Assembly: GCF_017874545.1 (NCBI RefSeq)
Contig: NZ_JAGGLT010000001.1
Span: forward strand, 1-64,000
Source of the DNA: Thermoanaerobacterium butyriciformans
Lineage (GTDB): Bacteria; Bacillota; Thermoanaerobacteria; Thermoanaerobacterales; Thermoanaerobacteraceae
Direction of reading: 5' to 3'
Length of the DNA stretch: 64,000 nucleotides
Shown: positions 36,946 to 44,975 of the stretch, piece by piece
Position numbering within the stretch: the stretch's first letter is position 1
Layout of the letters: the number at the start of each line of letters is the position of its first letter
Notes under the pieces: generated by a model
What the model was told of the DNA's origin: nothing
Database searches by the model: none
The model's input: only the letters and a program-made list of their open reading frames with translations
Position numbers and translations under genes: made by a program

Positions 36946-37743
36946 ATGAATAATTTACAGGTTTTTAAGAATACAGAATTTGGCGAACTTAAAGTACTCG
37001 TTATTGATGGAAAGGAATACTTCCCTGCAACAGATTGTGCAAGGATGCTGGGATACAGTAACCCACACAAGGCAGTAATAGATCATTGTAAGTACCTAAC
37101 AAAACGTGAGGTACCTCATCCGCAAAATCCTGAAAAAACCATCAACATAAATTATATTCCTGAAGGTGATTTGTTCAGACTGATAGTTAAATCCCAACTT
37201 CCTGCAGCCGAACGCTTTGAGAGATGGGTCTTTGATGAAGTGCTGCCCACGATCAGAAAATATGGAGTTTATGCTACAGATAAAGTTATCGAAGAGATGA
37301 TTTCTAATCCGGAGTATGGTATCAGGATTTTCTCTGAACTGAAGGCAGAACGCGACAGACGGAAAGCTTTAGAAATAGAAAATGCAAAGAATAAACAGAT
37401 TATCAGCGAGCTAAAGCCCAAGGCGAGCTATTATGATCTCATATTGCAAAATAAAAGCCTTGTGCCGATCAGCAAGATTGCCAAGGATTACGGAATGTCT
37501 GGCCGCGCTTTCAATAAGCTGCTTCATGAGCTTGGAGTACAGTACAAAATGGGAAACTGCTGGCTTTTATATCAGGAGTACGCCGATCAAGGATACACGC
37601 AGTCCAAGACCCACGCTATTGATGCAGAAAGAAGCGTAATGCACACATATTGGACACAAAAAGGAAGGCTATTTATCTATGACCTTCTTAAAAACAAGAA
37701 AGGTATATTGCCTGTAATCGAACGTGAACAAAAAAGCACATAG
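36946..37743 (+). CDS. Phage antirepressor, BRO-N plus KilAC/ANT type
   Basis: This 265-residue protein has an N-terminal BRO domain (about 1-105: VLVIDGKEYFPATDCARMLGYSNPHKAVIDHC, ERFERWVFDEVLPTIRKYG). A helical linker and a C-terminal antirepressor domain (about 150-255: KASYYDLILQNKSLVPISKIAKDYGMSGRAFNKLLHELG) follow. Such proteins counter phage repressors during induction. GGAGG precedes ATG 36946, four bases after the polymerase stop. No repressor gene is visible among the prophage genes in this window. Confidence 0.9.
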   Translation: MNNLQVFKNTEFGELKVLVIDGKEYFPATDCARMLGYSNPHKAVIDHCKYLTKREVPHPQNPEKTININYIPEGDLFRLIVKSQLPAAERFERWVFDEVLPTIRKYGVYATDKVIEEMISNPEYGIRIFSELKAERDRRKALEIENAKNKQIISELKPKASYYDLILQNKSLVPISKIAKDYGMSGRAFNKLLHELGVQYKMGNCWLLYQEYADQGYTQSKTHAIDAERSVMHTYWTQKGRLFIYDLLKNKKGILPVIEREQKST

Positions 37744-37758
37744 GCAGGGGGTAATACC

Positions 37759-38184
37759 ATGAGTATCAGCAAGTTTAACGCGGAAGGATATTACGACCCC
37801 ACACCTTATGAAGCATTGCTTAGGATTGAGCGAGAGGCCAGGAAAGCGCCTTACAGACCGATGGTATTTATCTGCAGCCCATATGCTGGTGATATAGAAC
37901 GTAATATCCGTAAGACTCAGGGGTACTGCCAATTTGCAGTGAGCAGGAATTGCATACCTATTGCTCCGCACCTCTTGTTTCCGCAGTTTATGGATGACGA
38001 TGATGAACAAATGCGAAATCTGGGATTGTTCTTTGGCATGGTATTGATGTCAAAGTGCTCAGAAGTGTGGGTATTTGGCAGAAAAATTACTAAAGGGATG
38101 TCCATTGAGATTGAAAAGGCAAAGCAGCGCAGCATTCCGATTCGGTATTTTAATGAACGATGCGAGGAGGTGCAGTGTAAGTGA
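37759..38184 (+). CDS. DUF7768/DUF4406-type phage protein (deoxyribosyltransferase-like fold)
   Basis: This 141-residue protein contains MVFICSPYAGDIERNIRKTQGYCQFAVSRNCIPIAPHLLFPQFMDD, the signature of a phage family with a nucleoside 2-deoxyribosyltransferase-like fold. Later CSEVWVFGRKITKGMSIEIEKAKQRSIPIRYF completes the fold. An activity on nucleotides is possible but unproven. AGGGGG lies before ATG 37759. It overlaps the primase start by four bases (GTGA). Confidence 0.85.
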   Translation: MSISKFNAEGYYDPTPYEALLRIEREARKAPYRPMVFICSPYAGDIERNIRKTQGYCQFAVSRNCIPIAPHLLFPQFMDDDDEQMRNLGLFFGMVLMSKCSEVWVFGRKITKGMSIEIEKAKQRSIPIRYFNERCEEVQCK

Positions 38185-40736
38185 GAATCTCATTCCCTAA
38201 AGAATTGGCAAACCGGAAGCAATGGATATGCTGGCGTCTGGAACCAAACACAAAGGACGGAAGAGACAGTAAAATCCCTTATAATCCCTTAACTGGTAGA
38301 AAAGCCTCAAGCACTAACCCAAACGACTGGTCGACGCTTGACGATGCGATTGCGGCAAAAGAACAATACCTCTATACCGGATTAGGTTTTGTATTCGCAA
38401 AAAGCGGAGGTTTAGTAGGGATAGACATAGATCACTGCCGCGACAAAAACACTGGGGAATTAAGCGATACCGCCAAGGATATCCTTGAGCGGTTTCCGTC
38501 CTATACGGAAATCAGCCCTTCAGGAACTGGGCTTCATATTTTCTATAAAGGGGAGATGCCTGCTAAGGGCAATAAAAACACTAAAACCGGCGTTGAAATG
38601 TATGCCCACAGCAGATACTTCACAATGACTGGCGAGCGACTGCCAGGGACCCCTGATTACATTACTGAAGATAACGGGGCACTGGCCTGGATACATGAGA
38701 ATTATATCAAAAGTAAAAAATGGAGAGGAAAAAGCAAGAAAGACCGTAAAAATTTTAAGCTAGAGCCGCTTACAGATGAAGAAATTCTGGAGAAAGCCCG
38801 TACAGCCGAAAACCATAAGGAATTTAATCTGCTATGGGAAGGAAAATGGCAGGAAGCAGGGTATCCGAGCCAGTCCGAAGCCGACCTTGCCCTTTGCTGT
38901 ATGCTAGCTTTCTGGTCAGGCAAAAACAAAGAGCAGATGGACAGGCTGTTTAGAAATTCCGGGTTATTCCGGGAAAAGTGGGATACGGTACATCATGCAA
39001 GTGGAGCAACATATGGGCAGGAGACACTGGATAAGGCCATTGAAGTTACAGAGAACGTATACAGCCGCGAAAGCGAGTCAGTTATCTTTGAACATGAGGG
39101 CAGGTATTACCGCACCAGAGGCGAAAGTGTGTATCCTATAACAAATTTTATCATTCAACCGGTGGAGATGATTGTATCGGAAGATGAAACGCAGATGACT
39201 GCTGACCTTATTACAATTCGTGATGAAATATACCGCCAGACATTTATGACTACCGACTTCAATAACATCCAAAAATTTAAAAATATCTTGAACCGCCGGA
39301 CAATATCCTTAGGCTATTTTGGCTCAGAAGGAGATTTGGAACTGCTGAAAGGTTATATATCTGAAATGGAGTGGGTAAGGAAAACAGGGGTCAAGGCTCT
39401 TGGGATTTATGAGCATGGCGGGCGGATGGTATATGTTTCAACGGATGGTGCCATTGAAGCCGGAGGCAACATGGTTGAAGATATCGTGCAGCTTGATAAG
39501 TATAAAAGCATAACAACCGATATCCTAATCTTTGAACCATTGACAAAGGAACAGCTTATTATGCTTGGTGAATGGCTTCTCAGCTATAACGAGCCCATAA
39601 AAACGGTATCAGTGATGGCCTGGGTGGCCGGATGCTTTATTAAACCGCATCTAAAAAAATCAGGTATCAAGTTTCCTCATTTATTGCTTGTCGGAGAACA
39701 AGGCAGCGGAAAAAGTAATACATTGGAGCGGGTTATTCTGCCGGTATTTTCATGCAGTAAAATCCGTGCGGCTACGCAGGTTACTGCATTTACACTGATG
39801 AAGGAATCTGCATCATCGAATCTGATACCGCAGTTGATGGATGAGTTCAAGCCTTCAAAGATAGATAAGTTAAGGCTAAATGCTTTATACAACCATCTTC
39901 GAGATGCATATGACGGCCATGAAGGTGTCCGCGGTAGGGCGGATCAAAGTGCTGTTACTTATGAACTGTTGGCGCCTATTATTGTAGCTGGTGAGGAATC
40001 GCCGGATGAAGCGGCTATCAGGGAACGGAGCATAGAATTGCTTTTCAGCAAGAAGGACTTAAAACCAGCCAGCCACAGGCAAGCATTTTATAAGCTGTGT
40101 GCAAAAGCGGACCTGCTTGGCAGCTTCGGTCGGAGCCTGCTGGATACAGCACTCAGAGTATCGGTTGCTGAGGCAGAGAAGTGGTATGAGGAAGCAAAGT
40201 CAGAGATATCTGATGAGTTTCCATCTCGTATCATCAATAATCTCGCCTGTTGCTATGCCGGACTGAGCCTAGTAAACAAACTATGTGAGTTCCTTAATGT
40301 TACATGGTCTGAAGTGTTTCCCATTAACAAAGGGGCGTGTATTCGATATCTTCAAAACGGTGTGCAGGAGTATTTGCTGGATGGCGGCAGCAATAACAAG
40401 ACTATTGTAGAACAGACGCTGGAAATCATGGCCCGGATGAAACTGGCTCCGAATCAAGACTACACTTTTGATAAAGATGGCAAGGTTATCGGGATTCGTT
40501 TCTGTGATGTATATGACCGCTATACCAAGTACAGACGCGATTATGCAATCACTGGTGAATGTCTTCCATATAACCAGTTTCTGAAGCAATTGAGGCAAAG
40601 TGACTTTTTTATAGAGAGCAATAAAACGATGCGTTTCGGGAATGAAACAAAAAAAGCCTGGGCTCTTGATTTCTCGATACTGAAAGAGCGATGCGATGTG
40701 AGCGGCTTTGAAATCACAGATATTGAGCCTCTTTAA
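38181..40736 (+). CDS. Phage primase-helicase (Prim-Pol N-terminus, ATPase C-terminus)
   Basis: This 851-residue protein joins an N-terminal primase-polymerase-like domain (about 1-200: GLGFVFAKSGGLVGIDIDHC with the acidic metal site, SPSGTGLHIFYKG) to a C-terminal ATPase with Walker A VGEQGSGKSNT (about 502-512). It should make primers and unwind DNA for the element. The start is GTG 38181 after GAGGAGGTG, overlapping the previous stop. A repeat-rich origin-like region follows directly, a typical layout for self-replicating phages and plasmids. It is complete, with no frame disturbance. Confidence 0.85.
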   Translation: MRISFPKELANRKQWICWRLEPNTKDGRDSKIPYNPLTGRKASSTNPNDWSTLDDAIAAKEQYLYTGLGFVFAKSGGLVGIDIDHCRDKNTGELSDTAKDILERFPSYTEISPSGTGLHIFYKGEMPAKGNKNTKTGVEMYAHSRYFTMTGERLPGTPDYITEDNGALAWIHENYIKSKKWRGKSKKDRKNFKLEPLTDEEILEKARTAENHKEFNLLWEGKWQEAGYPSQSEADLALCCMLAFWSGKNKEQMDRLFRNSGLFREKWDTVHHASGATYGQETLDKAIEVTENVYSRESESVIFEHEGRYYRTRGESVYPITNFIIQPVEMIVSEDETQMTADLITIRDEIYRQTFMTTDFNNIQKFKNILNRRTISLGYFGSEGDLELLKGYISEMEWVRKTGVKALGIYEHGGRMVYVSTDGAIEAGGNMVEDIVQLDKYKSITTDILIFEPLTKEQLIMLGEWLLSYNEPIKTVSVMAWVAGCFIKPHLKKSGIKFPHLLLVGEQGSGKSNTLERVILPVFSCSKIRAATQVTAFTLMKESASSNLIPQLMDEFKPSKIDKLRLNALYNHLRDAYDGHEGVRGRADQSAVTYELLAPIIVAGEESPDEAAIRERSIELLFSKKDLKPASHRQAFYKLCAKADLLGSFGRSLLDTALRVSVAEAEKWYEEAKSEISDEFPSRIINNLACCYAGLSLVNKLCEFLNVTWSEVFPINKGACIRYLQNGVQEYLLDGGSNNKTIVEQTLEIMARMKLAPNQDYTFDKDGKVIGIRFCDVYDRYTKYRRDYAITGECLPYNQFLKQLRQSDFFIESNKTMRFGNETKKAWALDFSILKERCDVSGFEITDIEPL

Positions 40737-40747
40737 CCTCAAAAAAA

Positions 40748-41017
40748 GGTAACAAGGTAACAAAAAGGTAACACCCGAAACGCTGATGAATAGCCACTTG
40801 TTACCGATGTTACCTTTGTTACCTCAACTTTATATATACGCGCGAGAGATGAAATTATTTTTTAAAAAATAAAAAATAAAAAAATATAAATATTTGTGTC
40901 TATACCTACCCCAAAAAAGAGGTAACAAGGTAACAAAATCCGCAAATGCGCTTGTAAAGCGGGTTTGAGAAGTTACCTTTTTAGAAATACCGAGGTAACA
41001 AGAGGGAAAAAGGTAAC
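40748..41017 (+). repeat. GGTAAC iteron array with AT-rich core: putative replication origin
   Basis: Eleven copies of GGTAAC or its complement fill the gene-free gap after the primase. Direct copies start at 40748, 40756, 40767, 40921, 40929, 40994 and 41012. Inverted copies start at 40800, 40809, 40818 and 40972. Most continue as GGTAACAA. Between the two clusters lies a nearly pure A/T tract (about 40850-40896). Iterons on both sides of a melting-prone core beside a primase-helicase gene are the classical pattern of a phage or plasmid origin. Biological activity is inferred. Confidence 0.75.
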
Positions 41018-41040
41018 ATTATTTTGGAGGATGAGCAGGT

Positions 41041-41343
41041 ATGTCCGAAAAAAGTATTGTGACTAAAATCCTGCGGTACTTAAAGACAGTACCGGGGTGC
41101 TTTTGCTGGAAGGAACATGGTGGTATGTACGGGACAGCGGGGATACCAGACATTATTGCCTGTGTAAATGGGCGGTTTATAGCTTTTGAAGTAAAAACCC
41201 CATCGGGAAAGACAACAAAACTGCAGGAAGCAACTATAAGGAAAATCCTCAGTGCCGGAGGTGTGGCAGCGGTTGTCCATTCGGTAGATGAGGTGAAGGC
41301 TATTCTGGAAAAGCATGACCTTCTGCAAGGAACGAAGCAATAA
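41041..41343 (+). CDS. VRR-NUC domain nuclease
   Basis: This 100-residue protein is almost entirely one VRR-NUC (PD-(D/E)xK) domain: GIPDIIACVNGRFIAFEVKTPSGKTTKLQ carries the aspartate and E-x-K metal ligands. Stand-alone phage versions probably resolve branched replication intermediates or aid packaging. ATG 41041 lies ten bases after GGAGG. The gene follows the iteron array. Confidence 0.9.
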   Translation: MSEKSIVTKILRYLKTVPGCFCWKEHGGMYGTAGIPDIIACVNGRFIAFEVKTPSGKTTKLQEATIRKILSAGGVAAVVHSVDEVKAILEKHDLLQGTKQ

Positions 41344-41365
41344 CAAACAAGGAAACAAGCACTGC

Positions 41366-41398
41366 AAAGCAATGCAAAAAAGCACACTGCTTCAAAGA
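41366..41398 (+). repeat. Intergenic motif pair AAAGCAATGC ... TGCTTCAAAGA, copy 2
   Basis: AAAGCAATGC (41366-41375) and TGCTTCAAAGA (41388-41398) repeat the pair seen at 34097-34158 with a shorter gap. The second motif runs into a terminator here. Confidence 0.5.
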
Positions 41399-41422
41399 TC
41401 AAGGTTTTTATCTTGATTTTTT
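41398..41422 (+). terminator. Terminator before the ArpU-like regulator gene
   Basis: ATCAAG and CTTGAT form a short stem with an eight-base loop, followed by TTTTTT. It separates the replication block from the late regulator. Confidence 0.65.
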
Positions 41423-41433
41423 GGAGGTGCGAT

Positions 41434-41889
41434 ATGCTGATTGCATGGCAGTATTTAGATAAAAAAGCGGCTGCTGTTGAAGCTTTGAAAGATTACAGCA
41501 GCATGCAGTACATTATTGAGCATAGTGATGAGGATATATATGAAGTTGAAACCCGTATGACAAGCCCCCATAGTGCAAAGATTACCGGAGTTCCGGGCAA
41601 ACATAATCCCAAAAGTGGCGAAGAACGCCTTGCTGCTTGCCTTGACGAGATTGATGTGTTGAAAGAACGTTACAGACGGGCATTGGAATATATGGAGTGG
41701 TTCAAGCCTGCTTGGGAAGCCTTGTCGGAGGAAGAACAGTTTATACTGACAGAATTTTTTGTTAATGATGTGAGCAAGACAGAAGCCGTAGCAAACATCG
41801 GAGAGAAGCTGTTTCTTGAAAGAGCACAGGTATACCGCAGAAAAGACAAGGCACTTAATCATCTGGCACTGCTTTTATATGGGAAGTAG
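41434..41889 (+). CDS. ArpU/DUF1492-type phage late regulator (sigma region 4-like)
   Basis: This 151-residue protein has an N-terminal helical part and a C-terminal sigma-70 region 4-like segment (about 90-150: MEWFKPAWEALSEEEQFILTEFFVNDVSKTEAVANIGEKLFLERAQVYRRKDKAL). Proteins of this type (ArpU, RinA-like) switch on packaging and lysis genes. GGAGGTG precedes ATG 41434; an upstream in-frame ATG at 41413 is in the terminator. The gene is followed at once by a probable late-promoter module that may be its target. Confidence 0.8.
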   Translation: MLIAWQYLDKKAAAVEALKDYSSMQYIIEHSDEDIYEVETRMTSPHSAKITGVPGKHNPKSGEERLAACLDEIDVLKERYRRALEYMEWFKPAWEALSEEEQFILTEFFVNDVSKTEAVANIGEKLFLERAQVYRRKDKALNHLALLLYGK

Positions 41890-41891
41890 TA

Positions 41892-41988
41892 ATGAGATTT
41901 TTATGAGATGCAAAACACAGGTATCCCATATATAATGGTATTGTGGAAAAATGACATAAAAATGTATAAGCCCTTCGGGGCTTTTTCT
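41892..41988 (+). promoter_or_regulatory. Probable late-promoter module with immediate terminator, copy 1
   Basis: ATGAGATTTTTATGAGATG (41892-41910), a directly repeated ATGAGAT with 11-bp spacing, lies exactly 39 bases from TATAAT (41931-41936). No -35 box is present. The start of transcription would fall about 25 bases before the hairpin AAGCCC-TTCG-GGGCTT and its T run (41968-41987). The same layout recurs at 42255. Confidence 0.65.
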
Positions 41989-42015
41989 TATGCCATAAAA
42001 CAGGAGTGAGGAAAG

Positions 42016-42246
42016 ATGGTTGATAAATGCTTTGGCAGTAACGGAAGGGATGGCTGCAATATCCTGACTGTACACAAGTGTCAGCAAGATAAATGTTCCT
42101 TCTATAAGAGCACCCAAGATTTAGAGGAAGACAGAAAAAAAGCTTATCTTTTGCTTGCAGCTTTACCACCCGATATGCAGCGGTATATCTCCGATAAGTA
42201 TTATAACGGCAGGATGCCATGGGTGAAAAGCAATTGTGCTGTTTAG
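42016..42246 (+). CDS. Small cysteine-containing phage protein of unknown function
   Basis: This 76-residue protein has four cysteines in its first half (DKCFGSNGRDGCNILTVHKCQQDKCSFYKS), spaced as in a small zinc finger. A helical second half (AYLLLAALPPDMQRYISDKYYNGRMPW) follows. AGGAGTGAGG precedes ATG 42016. It lies between the two copies of the late-promoter module. I do not know its role. Confidence 0.75.
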   Translation: MVDKCFGSNGRDGCNILTVHKCQQDKCSFYKSTQDLEEDRKKAYLLLAALPPDMQRYISDKYYNGRMPWVKSNCAV

Positions 42247-42254
42247 TATTCCAG

Positions 42255-42356
42255 ATGAGATTTTTATGAGATGAAATTCATTATAAATCCAAATATAATG
42301 GTATTGTGAAAAGTTATGGATAAGCCTTCATGGGATGAACCTGTGAGGGCTTTTTT
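42255..42356 (+). promoter_or_regulatory. Probable late-promoter module with immediate terminator, copy 2
   Basis: ATGAGATTTTTATGAGATG (42255-42273) is again 39 bases from TATAAT (42294-42299), followed by GGTATTGTG as in copy 1. The DNA between has diverged. A hairpin with arms starting AAGCC and ending GGGCTT, plus six T (42322-42356), follows about 16 bases after the expected transcription start. It stands just before the HNH and terminase genes. Confidence 0.65.
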
Positions 42357-42380
42357 AATACCCGAAAAGGAGGTGGCCAG

Positions 42381-42740
42381 ATGCCAAGAAAGCCAAAAAG
42401 GCCTTGCTCCTTTCCCGGCTGTCCTGAGCTGACGGACGGAAGGTACTGCGACACGCATCAAAGGCAAATGGATGCTTATTACAACAAATATGAACGAGAT
42501 CCCCAAACAAGAAAACGCTATGACCGGAGATGGAAACGCATCAGGGACAGATATATATCAGAGTACCCGCTTTGCGAGGAGTGTCAAAAGTACGGAAGGC
42601 TAACACCAGCCGAAGAGGTACATCATATTATCCCTTTATCCAAAGGCGGAACCAATGCAGACAGTAACCTTATGAGCCTGTGCAAACAATGCCACTCATC
42701 GATTACTGCCCGCGAAGGAGAGCGATGGGCAAGACGGTAG
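42381..42740 (+). CDS. Phage HNH endonuclease
   Basis: This 119-residue protein has N-terminal CSFPGCPELTDGRYCDTHQ zinc ligands and the HNH core CEECQKYGRLTPAEEVHHIIPLSKGGTNADSNLMSLCKQCHSSI (about 62-106), with His-His, Asn and the paired CxxC. In HK97-type phages such HNH proteins next to the terminase genes assist DNA cleavage during packaging. AGGAGGTGG lies before ATG 42381. It is of normal length. Confidence 0.93.
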   Translation: MPRKPKRPCSFPGCPELTDGRYCDTHQRQMDAYYNKYERDPQTRKRYDRRWKRIRDRYISEYPLCEECQKYGRLTPAEEVHHIIPLSKGGTNADSNLMSLCKQCHSSITAREGERWARR

Positions 42741-42963
42741 GGGGGTCAAAATCTCTGGTGAAGCAGTTTTGTGCAACGGGCGGGGGGTCACGCGCGAAAA
42801 ATCGCAGTTTCAAACGGGGTATATCCCTCGTCGTCGCAAACTGCGCTTTGCTCGTTTTGACGCCAGCGTCAAAAGCTCGCCTGCTCCGTTGCTCCTCCTC
42901 TCCCCGCAAAGCCTGCGGCTTTGCGGGGGGCCCCAATTAATTACAGGAATCGAGGTGATGTGT
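42741..42963 (+). other. GC-rich non-coding segment with several inverted repeats before terS
   Basis: The 223-base gap between HNH and terS is clearly richer in GC than its surroundings. It contains CGCAGTTT / AAACTGCG (42803-42845), TTTTGACGC / GCGTCAAAA (42855-42874) and a 12-bp hairpin CCCCGCAAAGCC / GGCTTTGCGGGG with a TGC loop (42902-42928). Open frames crossing it have no ribosome sites. It may hold a cos/pac site or structured RNA. Confidence 0.6.
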
Positions 42964-43515
42964 ATGGCAAAGGACGGTACCAACCGCGGCGGGGCACGTA
43001 TTGGTGCAGGACAGAAGAAAAAACCTCTGGCGGATAAGATTTTGGAAGGAAACCCCGGCAGACGAAAGCTCATGGTAATGGAGTTTACGGATGCTGCGGA
43101 ACTAGAAGGAGAGAGCATGCCGCCACCGAGGGATTATCTTGCTGCAAAGCAGAAGAACGGAAAAACAACACTGGCGGTGGAAATATACGAAAAAACATGG
43201 CAGTGGCTTAAGGAACGCAGGTGTGTTCACCTTATCCCTGCGCAGCTTATAGAGCAATATGCCCAGAGTGTGGCGCGGTGGATCCAGTGTGAGGAATGTA
43301 TCACTGAATTTGGCTTTCTTGCTAAGCATCCGACAACTGGCAATGCCATCCCGTCACCTTATGTGGCTATGAGTCAAAGCTTTATGAAACAGGCCAATAA
43401 CCTGTGGTATCAAATTTATCAAGTCGTGCGGGAAAACTGTGCTACCGAATACAAGGGGGCTACTCCTCACGATGATGTTATGGAAAAACTACTGACAGCC
43501 AGGAGGGGTGGCTGA
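42964..43515 (+). CDS. terS: Phage terminase small subunit, P27 family
   Basis: This protein recognises phage DNA and starts packaging with TerL. The 183 residues begin with KDGTNRGGARIGAGQKKKPLADKILEGNPGRRKL, the typical P27 N-terminus. IEQYAQSVARWIQCEECI and SYVAM-like helical segments follow. I chose ATG 42964, six bases after GAGGTG; ATG 42958 is too near that site and longer frames run through the GC-rich repeat region. Downstream, accessory genes separate it from terL, so the packaging genes are split by about 6 kb of cargo. Confidence 0.88.
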   Translation: MAKDGTNRGGARIGAGQKKKPLADKILEGNPGRRKLMVMEFTDAAELEGESMPPPRDYLAAKQKNGKTTLAVEIYEKTWQWLKERRCVHLIPAQLIEQYAQSVARWIQCEECITEFGFLAKHPTTGNAIPSPYVAMSQSFMKQANNLWYQIYQVVRENCATEYKGATPHDDVMEKLLTARRGG

Positions 43516-43697
43516 TGCATAAAACAAATTCAATCTTTCTTAGGGAACTAAGAAAATATAAAGACCATTTAACGAAGCAGCAGTTTAAGACTCTGCGGGG
43601 ACAAGTAATAAACGGAGATTGTGAGGGCGCAAAAAAGGGTCTTAAGAAAATATTGAACAGGAGAATGCAGCATGAACATACAAAAAATATCTGTTGA
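43515..43697 (+). CDS. Small basic phage protein of unknown function
   Basis: This 60-residue basic helical protein (FLRELRKYKDHLTKQQFKTLRGQVINGDCEGAKKGLKKILNRR) starts on the last base of the terS stop, with AGGAGGGG upstream, and overlaps the first methyltransferase gene by 26 bases. Tight overlap on both sides argues that it is real. The function is unknown; similar short genes accompany ParB-methyltransferase genes in clostridial phages. Confidence 0.75.
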   Translation: MHKTNSIFLRELRKYKDHLTKQQFKTLRGQVINGDCEGAKKGLKKILNRRMQHEHTKNIC

Positions 43698-44970
43698 AAA
43701 ACTTAATCCAGCAGCATACAACCCGCGCAAGGATTTAAAACCTGGCGATAAGGAATATGAAAAGCTAAAACGGTCAATAGAGGAATTTGGCTATGTGGAG
43801 CCTGTTATCTGGAACCAAAAAACAGGTAATGTGGTAGGCGGGCATCAACGCTTAAAGGTTTTGCTGGACTTGGGACAGACAGAGATAGATTGCGTCGTTG
43901 TAGATCTTGACCCGCAGAGGGAAAAAGCGCTTAATCTTGCTCTTAATAAGATTCAGGGAGAGTGGGACGAGAATAAACTGGCTGAACTGATGGCCGAGTT
44001 GGACGCAGGTGCATTTGATGTTTCACTTACAGGGTTTGACGCTTCTGAAATAGACGAACTGCTTAACCGATGGTACTCCAAAGAGGCGATACAAGACAGC
44101 TTTGACATAGATAAAGCGCATGAGGAAATTGTGCAGCGCGAGCCTGTAACGAAGCGGGGCGATATCTGGCTTCTCGGGAATCATCGCTTGATGTGCGGCG
44201 ACTCTACTAAGGATGAGGATTTTGAGAAGTTGATGGAAGGGTGTCACGCACAGATGGCAGTAACTTCCCCTCCATATGGGGTAGGCAAAGAATATGAAAA
44301 GGCTGGGATTGAACCATGGTTCGAGACAGTACGCCCAGTGATTAGAAACCTGTGCAGGTATGCAGATATTGTCTGCTGGAACTTAGGTGATCTCTATGCC
44401 ACCGGCTCTCAGTTTATTGAAACCACCAGTGTTTACAGCGTGAATATGTTCTTGGACAACGGTTACCGCCCTATCTGGATCCGCATTTGGAAGAAACAAG
44501 GGCAAAATTTCGGTGTAGGACCTTATCATCTTGTTTCAAACAAGCCGGTTCAGCAGTATGAGTATATTTCAGCCTTCAGCAATAAAGGAGAAGTTGAGGA
44601 ATATAACGATCAGGAATATGTATGGCTTTCAGCCTTTGCGGGACACAGTTATAAATTTGTGAAACGGCTTACAAAGGAAGAACGCAAGAAATGGGGCTAT
44701 GCTGGGATATGGGAGATGACCACTGTACGGGCAAACAAGGAGCATCCTGCAATGTTCCCTGTGGAGCTTCCATGGCGGTGCATCAAAATGCACAGCGACA
44801 AAGGCGGTATTGTGCTTGAGCCGTTCTCTGGTAGCGGAACTACTATAATTGCGGCTGAACAGACCGAGCGTAAATGCTACGCAATGGAGTTATCCCCTGT
44901 TTACTGTGATTTAGCTGTTAAGCGCTGGGAGGAATTCACCGGTGAAAAAGCCATAAAATTGGAGGGTTAA
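43672..44970 (+). CDS. ParB-like domain fused to DNA methyltransferase (SPPY type)
   Basis: This 432-residue protein has an N-terminal ParB/sulfiredoxin-like domain (about 5-100: NPRKDLKPGDKEYEKLKRSIEEFGYVEPVIWN, GGHQRLKVL) and a C-terminal methyltransferase. TSPPYG (about 200) is motif IV and EPFSGSGTTIIAAEQ (about 383) is motif I, the beta-type order. SPPY favours N4-cytosine but can occur in adenine enzymes. No restriction partner adjoins it, so it probably guards phage DNA. AGGAG precedes ATG 43672. The next gene is a paralogue. Confidence 0.9.
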   Translation: MNIQKISVEKLNPAAYNPRKDLKPGDKEYEKLKRSIEEFGYVEPVIWNQKTGNVVGGHQRLKVLLDLGQTEIDCVVVDLDPQREKALNLALNKIQGEWDENKLAELMAELDAGAFDVSLTGFDASEIDELLNRWYSKEAIQDSFDIDKAHEEIVQREPVTKRGDIWLLGNHRLMCGDSTKDEDFEKLMEGCHAQMAVTSPPYGVGKEYEKAGIEPWFETVRPVIRNLCRYADIVCWNLGDLYATGSQFIETTSVYSVNMFLDNGYRPIWIRIWKKQGQNFGVGPYHLVSNKPVQQYEYISAFSNKGEVEEYNDQEYVWLSAFAGHSYKFVKRLTKEERKKWGYAGIWEMTTVRANKEHPAMFPVELPWRCIKMHSDKGGIVLEPFSGSGTTIIAAEQTERKCYAMELSPVYCDLAVKRWEEFTGEKAIKLEG

Positions 44971-44975
44971 GATTT

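Noticed and set aside
40748-41017. CRISPR array
   Set aside because: The repeats are only 6-8 bases, occur in both orientations and have irregular short gaps; no cas genes are near.
42769-42963. Coding extension of terS through the GC-rich region
   Set aside because: The segment is made of inverted repeats with no ribosome site, and P27 terminases begin at the MAKDGTNRGG-type start.
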